A stretch of 64,000 nt of DNA. It comes from Abelmoschus esculentus. Its lineage: Eukaryota; Streptophyta; Magnoliopsida; Malvales; Malvaceae. Below the pieces are notes generated by a model. It saw nothing but the letters and a program-made list of their open reading frames with translations, made no database searches and was not told the DNA's origin. The DNA lies in the NCBI GenBank assembly GCA_035048815.1, contig JAUCBN010000006.1, positions 23,141,001-23,205,000 on the forward strand, given 5' to 3'. Of the stretch, positions 21,869 to 34,500 are shown piece by piece. Numbering within the stretch: position 1 is the first letter of the stretch; each line of letters opens with the position of its first letter. A program made the translations under genes and the position numbers.

Positions 21869-23834
21869 ATGCTTAAACTATGGAGTTGTCTCTTCCTTTC
21901 CTTACTCTCTTCCTTCAGTGTAAGCAAATCTATTGTTTTTTTAATATCCATTTTTGTGTGTTGATTGCAACTTAGAGACAGTTTTTTAATTGTAATTTTC
22001 AGACAATGCAGGTTGTGTTTTGCGGGGACGGTGATTCGTTGGTGTCGGAGAATCCATTTACTCCAAAGTCCTCCGTTATTCGTTACTGGAACAAAGAGAT
22101 TCGCAATGAAATGCCCAAAAACCATTTTTTGCTCTCAAAAGTTTCGCGTTAACTGTCGTCGACTCGGCGGGGTTTTCTAAACTCGCCGCTCAAAACGACC
22201 TCGCTTCCCGTCTACCTTCCTTTTGTTCCGCTGCCAAACTCTTTTGCTTCCCGGATTTATCACCGAGTCTTGAGAAGCACACTGGGGATGTAAAGTTTGC
22301 GGTCTACGACAACAGGAATTTCACCAATTACGGAACGGGCCGACTCTCTGGAGTCGACTCGTTCAAGAACTACTCGGATGACACCATGGTAGTCGTCGAC
22401 TCGTTCCGCCGATATAGTCGGGACTCGGCGGGACACAAGGAAAAATTCTCCAATTACGGCAGTGAATCCACTGTCGTCGAACAGAGCTTCAACTCCTACG
22501 CCGCCGCTGCCACCGGCGGTTCCGGAGAGTTCAACAACTACAACAAAGAAGTCAACGATCCCAATCTCCGTTTCACTTCTTACGCCGACAACTCCAACGG
22601 ACACGGGCAGACATTCACGCGGTACACCGAGCATGCAAACGCCGGGAATGGGCAGTCATTCACGAGTTACGGGAAAAACGGTAATGGCATCCCCAACGAC
22701 TTCAGCAATTACGGGAAAGAAGCCAATGCTGTAGGGTCAGGATTTTCTGGTTACGGAGAATCAGCCAATGGGACTAATGACAGTTTCACTTCGTACGGAT
22801 TCAAAGCCAATGTTCCGCAAAACACTTTCAAGAGTTACGGAGACGGCGGCAATGCGGCGGTCGACAGTTTCTCAAGCTACCGCGATCATTCCAATGTGGG
22901 TGACGATTCTTTCCAATCGTACGCCAAAAATTCCAACGGAGAGAAAGTCGATTTCACAAGCTACGGTCAATCGTTCAATGGAGGAACCGATAAATTCACA
23001 GGGTACGGCCAAGGAGCCGTGGGTCAATCCATAGGGTTCAAAATCTATGATAGAAACACCATTTTCAAGGATTATTCGAAAAAGGGTATCACTTTCGGTA
23101 GATACAACCAGAGTTTCTCTGAAACTACTCAAGTTAAGGCCAGTGGCAGTGTCGTGAATAAATGGGTAGAGCCGGGCAAATTCTTCCGGGAAAAGATGTT
23201 GAAGCGGGGAACGGTAATGCCAATGCCGGACATTAAAGATAAAATGCCTGAAAGGTCGTTTTTACCCCGAACCATTGTTTCAAAATTACCGTTTTCTTCC
23301 TCCAAGATCGATGAATTGAAACGGATATTCCGGGCGGGGGATAACTCCACACTGGAAACCATAATGTTCGACGCTTTAAAAGAGTGCGAGCGAGCCCCGA
23401 GCCCCGGCGAGACCAAGCGGTGCGTGGGCTCGGCAGAGGACATGATCGACTTCGCCACCTCAGTTCTTGGGCGAAACGTGGAGGTTCGTACGACGGAGAA
23501 CATTAACGGTTCGAAGAAGAACATAAAGATCGGAGCCGTGAGAGGAATCAACGGCGGGAAAGTAACGAAATCAGTTTCTTGCCACCAGAGTTTGTACCCG
23601 TATTTGCTTTACTACTGCCACTCGGTTCCCAAGGTCCGTGTCTATGAATCGGATATTCTGGATCCGAACTCGAGTGAGAAGATCAATCATGGAGTTGCCA
23701 TCTGTCATTTGGACACCTCTAGTTGGCGTTCTAATCACGGAGCATTCTTGTCCTTGGGTTCGGGTCCTGGCCGGATCGAGGTTTGTCACTGGATTTTTGA
23801 GAATGACATGACTTGGACCATAGCTGATTCGTAA
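21869..23834 (+). pseudogene. BURP-domain polygalacturonase beta-subunit-like gene with a frameshift
   Basis: PG1-beta-like proteins are secreted cell-wall proteins with a repeat region and a BURP domain. Exon 1 is 21869-21919 (MLKLWSCLFLSLLSSFS, signal peptide); exon 2 is 22012-23834. The exon-2 frame from the splice site reads GDGDSLVSENPFTPKSS, VIRYWNKEIRNEMPK, HFLLSKVSR and meets TAA at 22150. One base is missing at about 22147-22148; the sequence continues in the next frame as LTVVDSAGFSKLAAQNDLA and stays open to 23834. It then shows about 20 FxxY repeats (to about 23110) and a full BURP end with four CH motifs (SCHQSL, YYCHSV, AICHL, EVCHWIF). Apart from the one lost base the total length is that of the family (about 625 codons). 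Either a recent pseudogene or a sequence error. Confidence 0.85.
22290..23110 (+). repeat. FxxY 14-residue coding repeats
   Basis: Within the BURP gene the protein repeats a unit of about 14 residues ending in F-x-x-Y, for example SFTSYGKNGNGIPN and DFSNYGKEANAVGS, about 20 times. This is typical of the PG1-beta branch of BURP proteins; the region is hydrophilic and rich in Gly, Asn and Ser. Confidence 0.85.
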
Positions 23835-25136
23835 CTTAAATTTGGTCGAAAACCTTAGGCTAAGAGAATCTTATTCTATAATTTAAATTATTTGAATCTT
23901 ATTTTACAATTTAAATTTTATCTAATTTTTTAATTAAACAAAATTTATAAAACTACTATTCAAATCAAATCCACACAAACTCCGGTCAATCTTTATCATT
24001 ATTTTTTATGATTTATATTAAAGGGACGTTTTACTTTTTAAAATTATAAGTCTTATAAATTAATAAGAATCGAGTATAATAACATTAACATATTATTCTT
24101 TTAAAAAAATAAATTTAGATGATATTATTAAAAAACAATTAAAAATATTAAATATAAATTATAAAATAAATATGATAAAAATAACTTTTTATTATCACAT
24201 AAGCACCGTCCTTATTTCAACGTAAAAACAACTATACTTAACAAAGATGCATCAAATACATATTTTTTTAGTAAAAAGGTATGATTATATTAAAATAAAC
24301 CTATACTTTTTTTAATTCTCTGTTAATTATTTTTTTAACAACACTAATTACAGTTATTAATCGTGATACTTTAAGTACTTGATTTCTTTTATAATTTTAA
24401 ATTTTGAGTAAAATTTTAAATTTTTTTCTAAAACCTATAAAAAATAAAACCTAATATATTATTAAAAACCTAACATTTAAATTTTTTAATTAGATTTTAT
24501 ATTTTTTTACAGCAGTCACCCATTATTTTAAAATTCCCTACGTTTCGTTGAAAAACATACCTACATAGTCTAGGTTATCCCTTTATTAAAGTGCTTTATT
24601 AAAGACAATGCACCCATACCCCCGCCATAGAACCAGCATTTTTATTTATTGAAATTTAATATTATTAAAATTTTAAAATTAAAAATAAATATATTTAATC
24701 AACCGATTAAATTATTTATTTATTTTTCTTTTTTCTCTTAAGTCATAAATTTTAAGATTATAATTAAGACTTATAAAAATAATAATTTAAAATTAAAATA
24801 CTACACTGAAAATTTAATTTTTAAAATAATAAAAAATATAAATATTAGGGGTTAAAATTATATTTATGTCAAATATAAAACTTACGATGTTATAAAAATG
24901 CGTTTATTTTTAAATAATTAAACTCTAATTTCTTCATAATGATTTATTCCTTTTTTTTTTCTTTTCTCGGGCTTCGTTAGGCAGCCCAAGGGGATCAGCA
25001 GATTTTGATTAGCCTGTTTTCTTTCCTACGCATATAGATCCAGCCCTTAAACAACAACTCTCTCTTCTCCAAAATAAAACAAGAAGAAAATATATGGGGT
25101 TTTAGGCTTCAGGGTTTCGGGGAAACCAAAGGAAAC
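23835..25136. other. AT-rich intergenic DNA and upstream region of the NFD6-like gene
   Basis: Very AT-rich, no open frames worth noting. Base composition becomes more balanced from about 24965, the presumed promoter and leader of the gene at 25137. Confidence 0.4.
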
Positions 25137-26408
25137 ATGGCGGCTACTTGCGGAAGAAGAACCCTAGGGTTCTCGTGCGCTTCGGCCAAGACCATTTTGA
25201 CTCATTTACCGTCCTCAACGCCTGCTGATAGTAAGCTTGCTGGCCTTTTCTCTCGTACCAAAATCTCTGCTTCTCGATTCTCTCTCCGCAATCTCACTTC
25301 TTCCAGGTTTTGCCTCCATTTTCCATGTCACTTCTTCATTTCTTTGTTGTAAAATGATCTGGGTATTTTACACTCACTTTTCTTGTTGCTTCTAGTAGTT
25401 TTGTTGCAACCCTTTTATGGAATTTTTTGCTGTTTTATTCTTGGTTTTGAATAAGAAATTACTTGATGTTTCTGTTTTAGGCTCCCAGTGGAATTGGGTG
25501 GTGCAGTAACTTTGATTCCATTGCATAGTGCTACGGCTTCTGCTTTGTTCACTTCGTTGCTGTCTTTGCATAATCAAAGCTGGGGGTATTTGTCAGAAGG
25601 TAATTTCTGCCGATGCTGCCACCCTTTTGTTTGTATTTTCTTAGTTAGCTTATTGTAGTGGCTTTGGGGTTGCACTGTAGCAGTGTCTATTCATTGCAGT
25701 ATTTGTGTCTTTCTCTTTTGAGTGGGGAAAATGTGCTCTTGTTTTTAAGATAGTTTACCCTTTGATGGGTAAATAGAATGATAGACAAATAGTTTGTGAA
25801 GGTATTTGGTTTTGAAGTTGAGTAGGCAAATAGATGCAATGGAACTAGACAATATTTGAGTTGATCACTTGATCGTTCCTCTTCTTGTTTTCCATTCTTT
25901 GACTGAGAGTATCCATTGTAGCCTGTAGGCCAAGGTATGTTTCATGTTTATTTGTGACATTATGGCTGAATTGGGGAATGGTGAAATCCATGCCTCAGTG
26001 GTCTTGTTCTCTATAAAACTTATATATTTCTTTTCTCCTGAAAAACTGTAAGAGTTGGGAACTTATAAAGGTAAAATAGCATAGTTGATGGGATTGAAGA
26101 AATATCAGTGAATCTTGTTTTCCGAAATTTATTTGATTTAATATCCATTCATTTCCAGATTGTTTAATACCTATTGTAGCTCAAACCATTAGCATTTCTT
26201 TGTGTTATAATTCTTTTACCATGCTAAAGACGAGGTTATTGTTTTTAATGAATGAAAACATTTGAAAAAAATTATGTTTAGTTGGAACTGTTTCTGCCAT
26301 TAGTTTCCATGGTAAGCATATAGCATGACACCTTGACTGATGTGGTTCTTGGGGTCTAAGTTATTGATCCATCTGCTTATTCTGACAGGATTTGCAACTC
26401 CTCTATAG
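25137..26408 (+). CDS. NFD6: NUCLEAR FUSION DEFECTIVE 6-like organelle protein
   Basis: Three coding exons: 25137-25306, 25481-25599 and a final 20-base exon 26389-26408, giving 102 residues with matching phases. The N-terminus MAATCGRRTLGFSCASAKTI is basic, Ser-rich and lacks acids, so it should target mitochondria (possibly plastids). The family core is LGGAVTLIPLHSATASALFT followed by SLLSLHNQSWGYLSEGFATPL. NFD6 in Arabidopsis is a small mitochondrial protein needed for polar nuclear fusion in the female gametophyte; members of this family are short and mostly known by similarity. The last exon adds only FATPL; family members often vary here by alternative splicing. The long intron 2 (25600-26388) contains no other gene. 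Confidence 0.82.
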
Positions 26409-27340
26409 CATCGCCTATGTTCGTTTGTCGTCAATGCTGCTCGGACCTTCATCTGTCGGAGGTTTTGTTTCTCTGCTTGTTTCGAATCAAACATAATATT
26501 GAACCCTGAAAAGGAGAGTTGTCTGTTGTCTCTTGACACTGTTGTGTGATAAGATTTTGTATCACCTGATGTTTGAGATTTATTGAAATAATGATTTTAG
26601 TATAAGAATGTTTTGACATTTTTGGGTGACCAAATTAAAATACAGTTGTGTAATCCACTGTAGAGTGTTTTTTTTATGTAAGGCGGGTTAAAATGAGATG
26701 AAAATGAAATTTTTACAAAAATTATAATAATTCTGTTATTAACTTTTTAATATATACACAATTTTTTATTTTTTCAAAAAAATTGATATGTACTAAAATT
26801 TTTATACTTCTAAAAATTTATTTTTAAAAAAATTCAATATATAACAAAATTCTTATGATTTTAACAATAACTTTAATTTTATCTTATTTTATCCCGGCTT
26901 AAAACTTCACACTAGCCCTATAACAATCATATGAAAAGCCCAAACTTCGGGAAATTAAAAATAGGGCTTAAGGGGCCCATTCACGTATTAGCCAACAGTT
27001 GGTAAACGACGTAGTTTATATAGTTGGCTTGCGGATTACCCAAATCTGAAGCAAAGCTTGTGAGCAACCAGAAACAAACCTATATTCCTTTCTCCGCCGT
27101 ATTTATATAATTAAGAATCATAATGACAAAGACGCCCCACCTTGTGACCGTTGCCCCAACGTTCCAAAAATTCCAATTTTTTTTAAAAAAACTTTACATT
27201 CTAAAAAGCTCAAAACTTGCCGTTGCTAACTTTGTCCTACCAAAAAAAAAATCCTCTCTCCCTTCCCTTCATTCACCACTTCTTTTATGCCTTCAGAGAT
27301 TTGAAAGTATCTTCTCCATTCTTTCAATTCAAACGAAATT
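26409..27340. other. 3' region, intergenic DNA and leader of the DUF936 gene
   Basis: 3' UTR to about 26600, AT-rich DNA, then upstream region of the next gene. A TATA-like TTATATAA lies at 27102-27109, about 230 bp before the ATG. Short open frames at 27123-27402 overlap the leader and are not supported. Confidence 0.4.
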
Positions 27341-29310
27341 ATGGCGACGTTGGCTCCTGGGATTCTGCTGAAATTACTCAATGGGATGAACACTGGGGTT
27401 AAGCCAACCAGTGAACACAGGAGCTCGCTCTTGCAAGTCACTGATATTGTGCCGGCTGATCTTGATGAGAAGAATCTTTGGCCTACTCATGGGTTTTACA
27501 TCAAAGTCTCGGATTCTTCGCATTCGGTTTACGTTAGTCTTCCTTCGGACCAAGACGAATTTGTTCTGAGCAACAAGATGCAACTTGGGCAGTTCATTTA
27601 TGTTGACAGATTGGAGCCTGGATCCCCTGTTCCTGTTGTTAAAGGTGCAAAGCCCCTCCCTGGGAGGCATCCCTTAGTTGGGACACCGGAACCTTTAATG
27701 GGTTTAAGCGAAAAGGGGGAGAAAAGTGAGCAAAAGCAAGAGTCTAAATTGCATAGAAGAGGCTCTTGGGGGAAGGGTCCTAATGGAACCGACGAGATTT
27801 CTTCTCCTTTGGTCTTAAAGCCGGTCCCATTGGATTTCGATCAGTGTACTCCGGTGAAAGAGCGGAGAATTCCGTTGATGTCACCGATGATAAGAAGGGT
27901 GGCGAAAGATGGGAACGGTAGTGCTGGTGTAAGGTGTTCTTATGGTGGGGGATTGTTGGCTAAAATGATGGATACTAAAGGAGAAAGTCCAGCTTTGATT
28001 AGAAAAAGCTGCGCTGCACCTTCATCGGCCTCGAAGTTTCCGAGGAGCAAAAGTGTCAGCGATCGAGAGCATAGGATCCCAATTTGTCATCTCAACTTAG
28101 CTGTAGGTACAATTTGCCTATGTTTTACTTTATACTAACTTTTCAATGGTGTTTCTGTCTTGATGATCCAACTCAATTTTCAGTCATTGAAGGAGAAGAA
28201 AAGTTCAACCCCACCACCATGTCTAAAGCGTGGAAGGGCGGCCGCTGCTTCAATAAACAACTCGAGTTTTACTACTCAAGAACAAGAATCTCAACTTGAT
28301 AATGATTCTGCCTCGGATAACAGCAAAAGTCTAGCCATGAATTTACCTGGGAAACTTGGCATGTTGGGCAAGGTGAGTTTACGTTTTAACTTTAGAGTTA
28401 GCCATTGTCGATTTCATCATGTGTATACCGTTTACCGTTAACTAACTTTGTGTGGCTCAACAGGAAGCTGTTCAGCAACGAGAAACGGCTCAAAAGATCG
28501 CTCTTCAAGCACTGAGAGATGTCACTGCAACAGAAAATTTAGTTCGGTCTCTCAAGTAATCAAAATTGTCCCTTTTTTGTGCTTTCCCTTGTGTTGTAAC
28601 TTGAAATTCTTATGTTTTGCTAAATGCTATACATTTTGTCTGGTTGTGTGTGCTTTAGGATGTTTTCCGGTATAACCAAGTCAGCAAAACCAGAAGCTCC
28701 GGCCGCATGCTTCGATCAGTTTCTGGAATTTCACGCTCAACTTGTGCAGGCCTTGAGTGAGACAATGTCTGTCCAAGCAGCTACTTCTGCTGCTAATGGA
28801 ATGTCACAAGCCACAAAAGCTGATAAAAATGGTGACGATGAACCGGCAATCTTGAACGAAATCGTGTACAATTCGATGGACCAAAGCAAAAGGCGAGCTG
28901 CATTGTACAAGTCAATGGCAGGATTCCCGGAGAGGAGTGAGCAAAAGAGGCTCCTAAGGTCAAATACCAAACTTCCATCAACTCCACTCGGGAAACTGCC
29001 CGTTGAATCGTCGACTGCGGAGAACGACGAAAACAAACTTGTATCAAACAGTTTAAGCAGTACCATAAACTTGGGGAAGCAAATTGAATCCGAAGCAGGG
29101 ACTTGGTTCATGAACTTCCTGGAGAAAGCTTTGGAGAACGGAATGAAGAAATCCCAAGACGATGGGGAAGCCAAGAAAGTGCCTCAGTCTCTGATACTCA
29201 AGGTTATTAACTGGGTGGAGGTGGAACAGAGTGATGCCAACAAGCGACCGGTTCATCCAAAAGCAACACAGATTGCTAGGAAGCTAAGGATTAAGATGAA
29301 GAATCCTTGA
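27341..29310 (+). CDS. DUF936 family protein
   Basis: Four coding exons: 27341-28102, 28184-28372, 28464-28555 and 28659-29310, giving 564 residues with matching phases. DUF936 is a plant family of unknown biochemical role. The N-terminal domain is typical: MATLAPGILLKLLNGMNTG, SLLQVTDIVPADLDEKNLWP, FYIKVSDSSHSVYVSLP and GQFIYVDRLEPGSPVPVVKG (to about residue 105). The middle is Ser/Pro/Lys-rich and probably disordered (about 110-330, including FPRSKSVSDREHRIP). The C-terminal half has helical segments (FDQFLEFHAQLVQALSETMS; GTWFMNFLEKALENGMKK). There is no signal peptide or membrane segment. The start at 27341 gives the family's standard N-terminus. Confidence 0.92.
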
Positions 29311-29803
29311 ATTGGTCTATAATCTATGTAGATTTTGTTGCAGATACCACGTTAATATTACACTTTTAAAAGTACTTGTGGCTTTTGTTGGATTGTTTTG
29401 GTTACCACCTTAGATCAAAGTTATGAATTTGCATTTGGAGGGAACCAAGATTTTCAGTTTTCCCTCTGATTTTCAAACAACAAAGTAGGTTCCTACTTTA
29501 ATGCTGGAGATGATACACAGGCACATGAAATTGATGAACCGATTTGATTTCCCGTTTTATTTCTTTAGCTTGTACCATATACAATAGGATTTATGGCTTT
29601 TAGGATTAAATAAAGGTGTAAAAATATCATACAAAATCTTTCTTTATTTAAATTATAAAATTTTAATTTAAAATTTAACTTAAATTCTAAACTAAACTCA
29701 ATCTGATATGTTTACAGTAGTTTTAGTTGGTTTCCCCAAATTTAATATCCCATCTACATTTTCAAATTAATATTCTTTTTTTTATTTCTATTTCCTTTTT
29801 TAT
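29311..29803. other. 3' region of the DUF936 gene and intergenic DNA
   Basis: 3' UTR to about 29600, then AT-rich DNA. No other gene was seen. Confidence 0.45.
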
Positions 29804-30036
29804 GAAAAATTATACCATAATACCACGTGTTCATGGGACCAACTACCAAAAATCACTTAATCATCATTTTTTTCATATCATATATTTTTCAAAGTGAATC
29901 TTCACTTGAAAAACTGTTTTTAAAATGAATTTACATTCACGTAAAAAAATATGACATAAAAAAATGATGATATAGATGATTTTTAGTAGTTGGTCTCATA
30001 GATAACGTGATGAAATTTACTTATGATATAATTTCT
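29804..30036. mobile_element. MITE-like element, family A copy 2
   Basis: Left end GAAAAATTATACCATAA, right end TTATGATATAATTTCTC, with inner inverted arms such as ACTACCAAAAATCA against GATTTTTAGTAGT. About 230 bp, non-coding. Ends and arms resemble the element at 8592-8844, so both belong to one family. Confidence 0.6.
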
Positions 30037-30269
30037 CTTTTTTTTACTTAAAAAGGAAAAAAAAGAAAGATATAATGCGAGATGATTTTTTTTAAAATCG
30101 AATATGATTCGTCTTGGTGACATTATTTTATTTTGATCGAAAAATTCTCCTTTTATGATTTAAAAAAAAAAACTCATGCCCAAAACGTGCTTACTCTATG
30201 TATTATTTTTTGACAAAAAAATCTCCATCCATTATATTTGCAAGTTATTTATTCTATGTATTATTCACT

Positions 30270-30735
30270 TAGGGGGTGTAAGTTAAGATAACATTAGACA
30301 AATTATTCGTAATTGTTTATATATTGTTTATTTATTAAGTAAAATGAATTAGTTTAAATAAAATTTAATAGACAAACGAATACAGATAGACGTATCTGTT
30401 ATATTTATGTTCATAAATAAACTCGTTTAGTTGCTTGTTTATTTGATTTCTTTTTATTTTTATGTTATAGATTTTAAATATCAATAAAGGTAAGGACTAA
30501 GTTTAGTCTGTGAAGTCTAAGAAACTTAAGGACTAGTGATATAAATGAACATGTTCACGAAGGTTAATGTTTGTAAATGCTAAACAAATGAATATGAACA
30601 CATCAAAAAAAAAAAACATGATATTAAAAAAATAAATGAATACAAATCGAATATAAACACTTCAAAAATAAAAAAAATAAACACAAACAAAATATTATTA
30701 GTTCAAACTCGATTCATTTACGCCCTTATACTAAA
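30270..30735. repeat. Decayed dispersed repeat (GGGTGTAA type)
   Basis: Starts TAGGGGGTGTAAGTTAAGA and ends in the inverse form TTCATTTACGCCCTTATACTA. The middle has repeated AACGAATA/AATGAATA-like phrases. Resembles the common plant repeats ending in GTTTACACCC. Borders approximate. Confidence 0.4.
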
Positions 30736-31530
30736 TTACTCGATCACTCCATGAGTTATTTAGAAGTTTATAGTTAGATGCTTAAAAACAATATTTGACC
30801 TATGTTTAAAAAGTTTATAGCTTTAAAACATGTTTTAGTTTCTGTAAGAAGTAACAGTTTCCTTTAATTAATACTAAATAGTTATTATAATTAATACACC
30901 ATTTAAAAGATTAATTTATATACTTGATAACGTATTTGTGTTATAATTATACTTAAAAGTTAAAACACTACTATATATGTACATAAATTTATATCTTAAA
31001 ATTTTATTTTTTATTTTTCATATAATATCAATTATATCAGATTTTAATTATTATTTTTTGACACAAACGTTACCGGCTAATAGCTAAGCTAACCCATGCC
31101 TTCCATGGAATAAAGGCTGTCAATTTTTTAATAAAAAATTAGAAATTTCTCATTAAAATGATTGGATAGTGAGATCCACGCGCCCACTCCAAGAACGCGT
31201 TAACGAACAAATGCTTTTCTGGCGGCATCAATTTTCACTTCGTCTCCACTCCAACATCCCGGCGCTTATAATAACCGCTTTCTTTCACCCTCTCGCTTCT
31301 CATCTCATAATATTCCAACAAAGAAGCCGGTAGCCATCTCTCTCTCTTTCCTTGTTTGAAACCCTAGCACAGCTCAAATAAAAGCGAATTTGAATCTCGG
31401 AGATTTTGTGTGTGTGTTTTCTCTAGATTTTTTTAAAGTTTTTTATTTATTTTTTTACAGTTTTCTGGACTCTGTTTTTACTCTTTTTGGAAATTTGCAT
31501 TTCCTTAAGAGGTTCCGGCTGTGAAAAAGA
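30736..31530 (+). other. Intergenic DNA and leader of the SAMHD1-like gene
   Basis: AT-rich to about 31130, then a more balanced upstream region. A TATA-like TATAATAA lies near 31267. A TCTCTCTCTTTCC-rich leader follows (31337-31350). No other gene was seen. Confidence 0.4.
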
Positions 31531-34500
31531 ATGGGAACGAGTTGGAACGAAGAGGTTACGAGCTGCTACTCATTGTGCAGCCAGGATCGACGATCCTCCA
31601 AGCACATCCACGACAACGTCCACGGCAACATCTACCTTGATAAGGTATTAACTTCACTTCCATTTCCGAACTTGCACTGGTGTTTTCTGTGATTCGATAG
31701 ACGATAAGATAAGCCGGTTTTGATTCAGTTTATATCGCAAAATGTTTTGCACTAGAGAACAGAATTTTAACCAGTGAAGTATAAAGAAAAGCTTAGGAAT
31801 CTGCGAATCTCATCGTAGAGACAGTTCGGAAGAATATGGAGAAACATTATTATAATTTAGCGAAAAATAATTGTGAAGGAATGACGAATACTTTGAATAG
31901 ATTAGAAGTTTATACTCTTTTTTTAGCGAATAAGAATTTAGAAGGAATAACGAATATCTTTGAATAGATTTAAAAGTTTCTACTTTAGAATATGGACAGA
32001 GCATACAATTAATATCATGCTTTGTAGATAATGTTGATAATTAATGTTTTGCTTAAGATATAATATTTGAACTTTTGCTTTGTTGTTATGCAGTTGTTCT
32101 TAAATTTTGTTGACACGGAGCAGTTTCAAAGGCAAGTTTGATTTGTTGAAAATATGCACCTGTTTTTTTATTCTTTTTTCATAGATAATTAGAAATTGTA
32201 TGATTTGATGATTTTACTGTATACTGCAGACTTCGCGATCTAAAGCAACTTGGTAAGTTGAACTTCCTTACATGAGGCCTTTAGGAGCTTGATCCGTTGG
32301 CAAATCTAAGTTGCTTTCTTATCAGGTCTATCGCACATGGTGTACCCAGGAGCTGTTCATTCTCGCTTTGAGCATTCACTGGGAGTTTATTGGCTGGCTG
32401 GTGAAGCCGTTCATACAATTAAAGCTCATCAAGTAGGAAAATGACTTCACAGTCTGATGGTTCTCATTTGACCCCATTATATTGAGATATTGTCTTTATT
32501 TTCATGGCATACTTGTAGGGCTCGGAGATCAACATTGAGAGAAATGATATCGACACAGTTAAACTTGCTGGTAATCATCCTTGTAACGGATTTTCCCTTT
32601 CTTTTGAGCCATCTCTTATCTCTTTTTCTGTATCTAACCTTTTAATCCCCTGTTACTGGTTACTTGCTTAGGACTATTGCATGATGTTGGACATGGACCG
32701 TTCAGCCATCTGTTTGAGCGCGAGTTTCTTCCTCGGGTGCTTAATGGATGTGAATGGTAATCCTTACATTCATCTCTGGATATAGATTGTTAGTATTGTC
32801 TCAGATGTAATCCCTCCTAAGAATAAAAATCCGATTTGTTTCTAGATAGTGTCTAGTATTTTTCACTCTCGAAATTATTTCTGCCACGAGTTTAATACTC
32901 TTAATTTTCATTATGTTCAACAATAAAACATTTAAAATTATGCTACCTTCTTTGCTTGTTTCATATAAATGATAATGTTCCAAAGCTGATTGGGCATCTA
33001 AATCTAATACAAGATGAAAGTATCTGTGGTTTATATTGATCTCTGAATGCTTTAAACATTTTTTTTCTGATTACTTGTTTGAATGTTTTAGGTCTCATGA
33101 GGACATGTCAGTGAAGATGATCGATTACATTGTTAATGAGCACAACATTGAAATTGATGCTGCAATGCTTAAGAATGCGAAGGTTGAATTATGTTCTGTG
33201 AATTTCCATTGCACTATATACATTGAAATTAGCTATATGAAATGCGAGGGTTGATATATTTTTTTCCCATTTCAACAGGACATGGTACTTGCTAGCTCAG
33301 CAAATGCTTCACAAAATGTAAGCGAGTAATTACAAGAATTTACCTAATTATTGTGTTCTCTAACATTATTGTCCGTTTCCAATTTCTTCATCAAATTATC
33401 TTCCATCACAATTTTAAATTTCCTTTAATGTAGACTGTGAATGAAAAGCGTTTCCTGTATGACATTGTTGCAAATGGTAGAAATGGGATTGATGTTGATA
33501 AGTAAGTATATCGATCTTCCATGCCGATAATTTAGTTTAAACTGGTTTTGAAAGTTGAGTTAATAATTACACGTCGTTCCAGATTTGACTATATTGTACG
33601 TGACTCTCGCGCTTGTGGCCTTGGCTGCAATTTTCAGTTTCAGAGGTAGGGTCCGTAGGGATCGGTTTATAATATGATCATCACTTATTGGTTAATACAT
33701 AATCTGATGGGTTGTTAAGTTCCAAGCTAATTTAACATTTCTGCATCTGCAAAGTTGCAGAGTTTTCTGGTTAATTGAACATATTTTGTCGTGGTACACA
33801 TACTCTTAATGTTCATTTTAACTTGCAGGTTAATGGAGACAATGAGAGTGATGGATGGCGAAATATGCTACCGGGCAAAGGATTGTTAGTATTTGACCAA
33901 TTATTATCTTCATTTAACAATTACATCTTCAGCTAATATATGCCATGTTTCTGACAGATCTGACTGTTCACAAGTTATTTGCTACGCGAGCTGATTTACA
34001 TAGAACAGTTTACACACATGCTAAAGTAAAGGTATTCTTCACCTGCTCTGTTTTGTCCACAACTTCAAAATGTTAATTCTGTCGTATTGGGAGCCTTTTT
34101 TTTCTCAAGCAGAATTTTTTGCAGTAAATGTAATGGACTTTGATACTTTTCCATTTTTTTCTTATTTCTCCAGGCAATAGAACTCATGGTTGTAGATGCT
34201 TTAACATTAGCAAATGCTGAACTGAATATATCAGCATCAATCCAAGAGCCAGCTGAATTCTGGAAGGTCTGTTGAGCTTAAAGTTTTTTTTTAAATATTT
34301 GCAGGTATCTTCAACATTCCAATTTTTATTTCGTTACTCATTAGGACTGCAAATGCACTTTGAGAACTGCAGTTAGATGATTCACTATTAAAACAAATTG
34401 AAACCTCTGATAAACAAGAGCTGAAGAAAGCAAGAGATCTGGTACGTCGCATCCGGAAAAGAGACCTATACCAGGTATTCTTTAACAAACGATACAGGAA

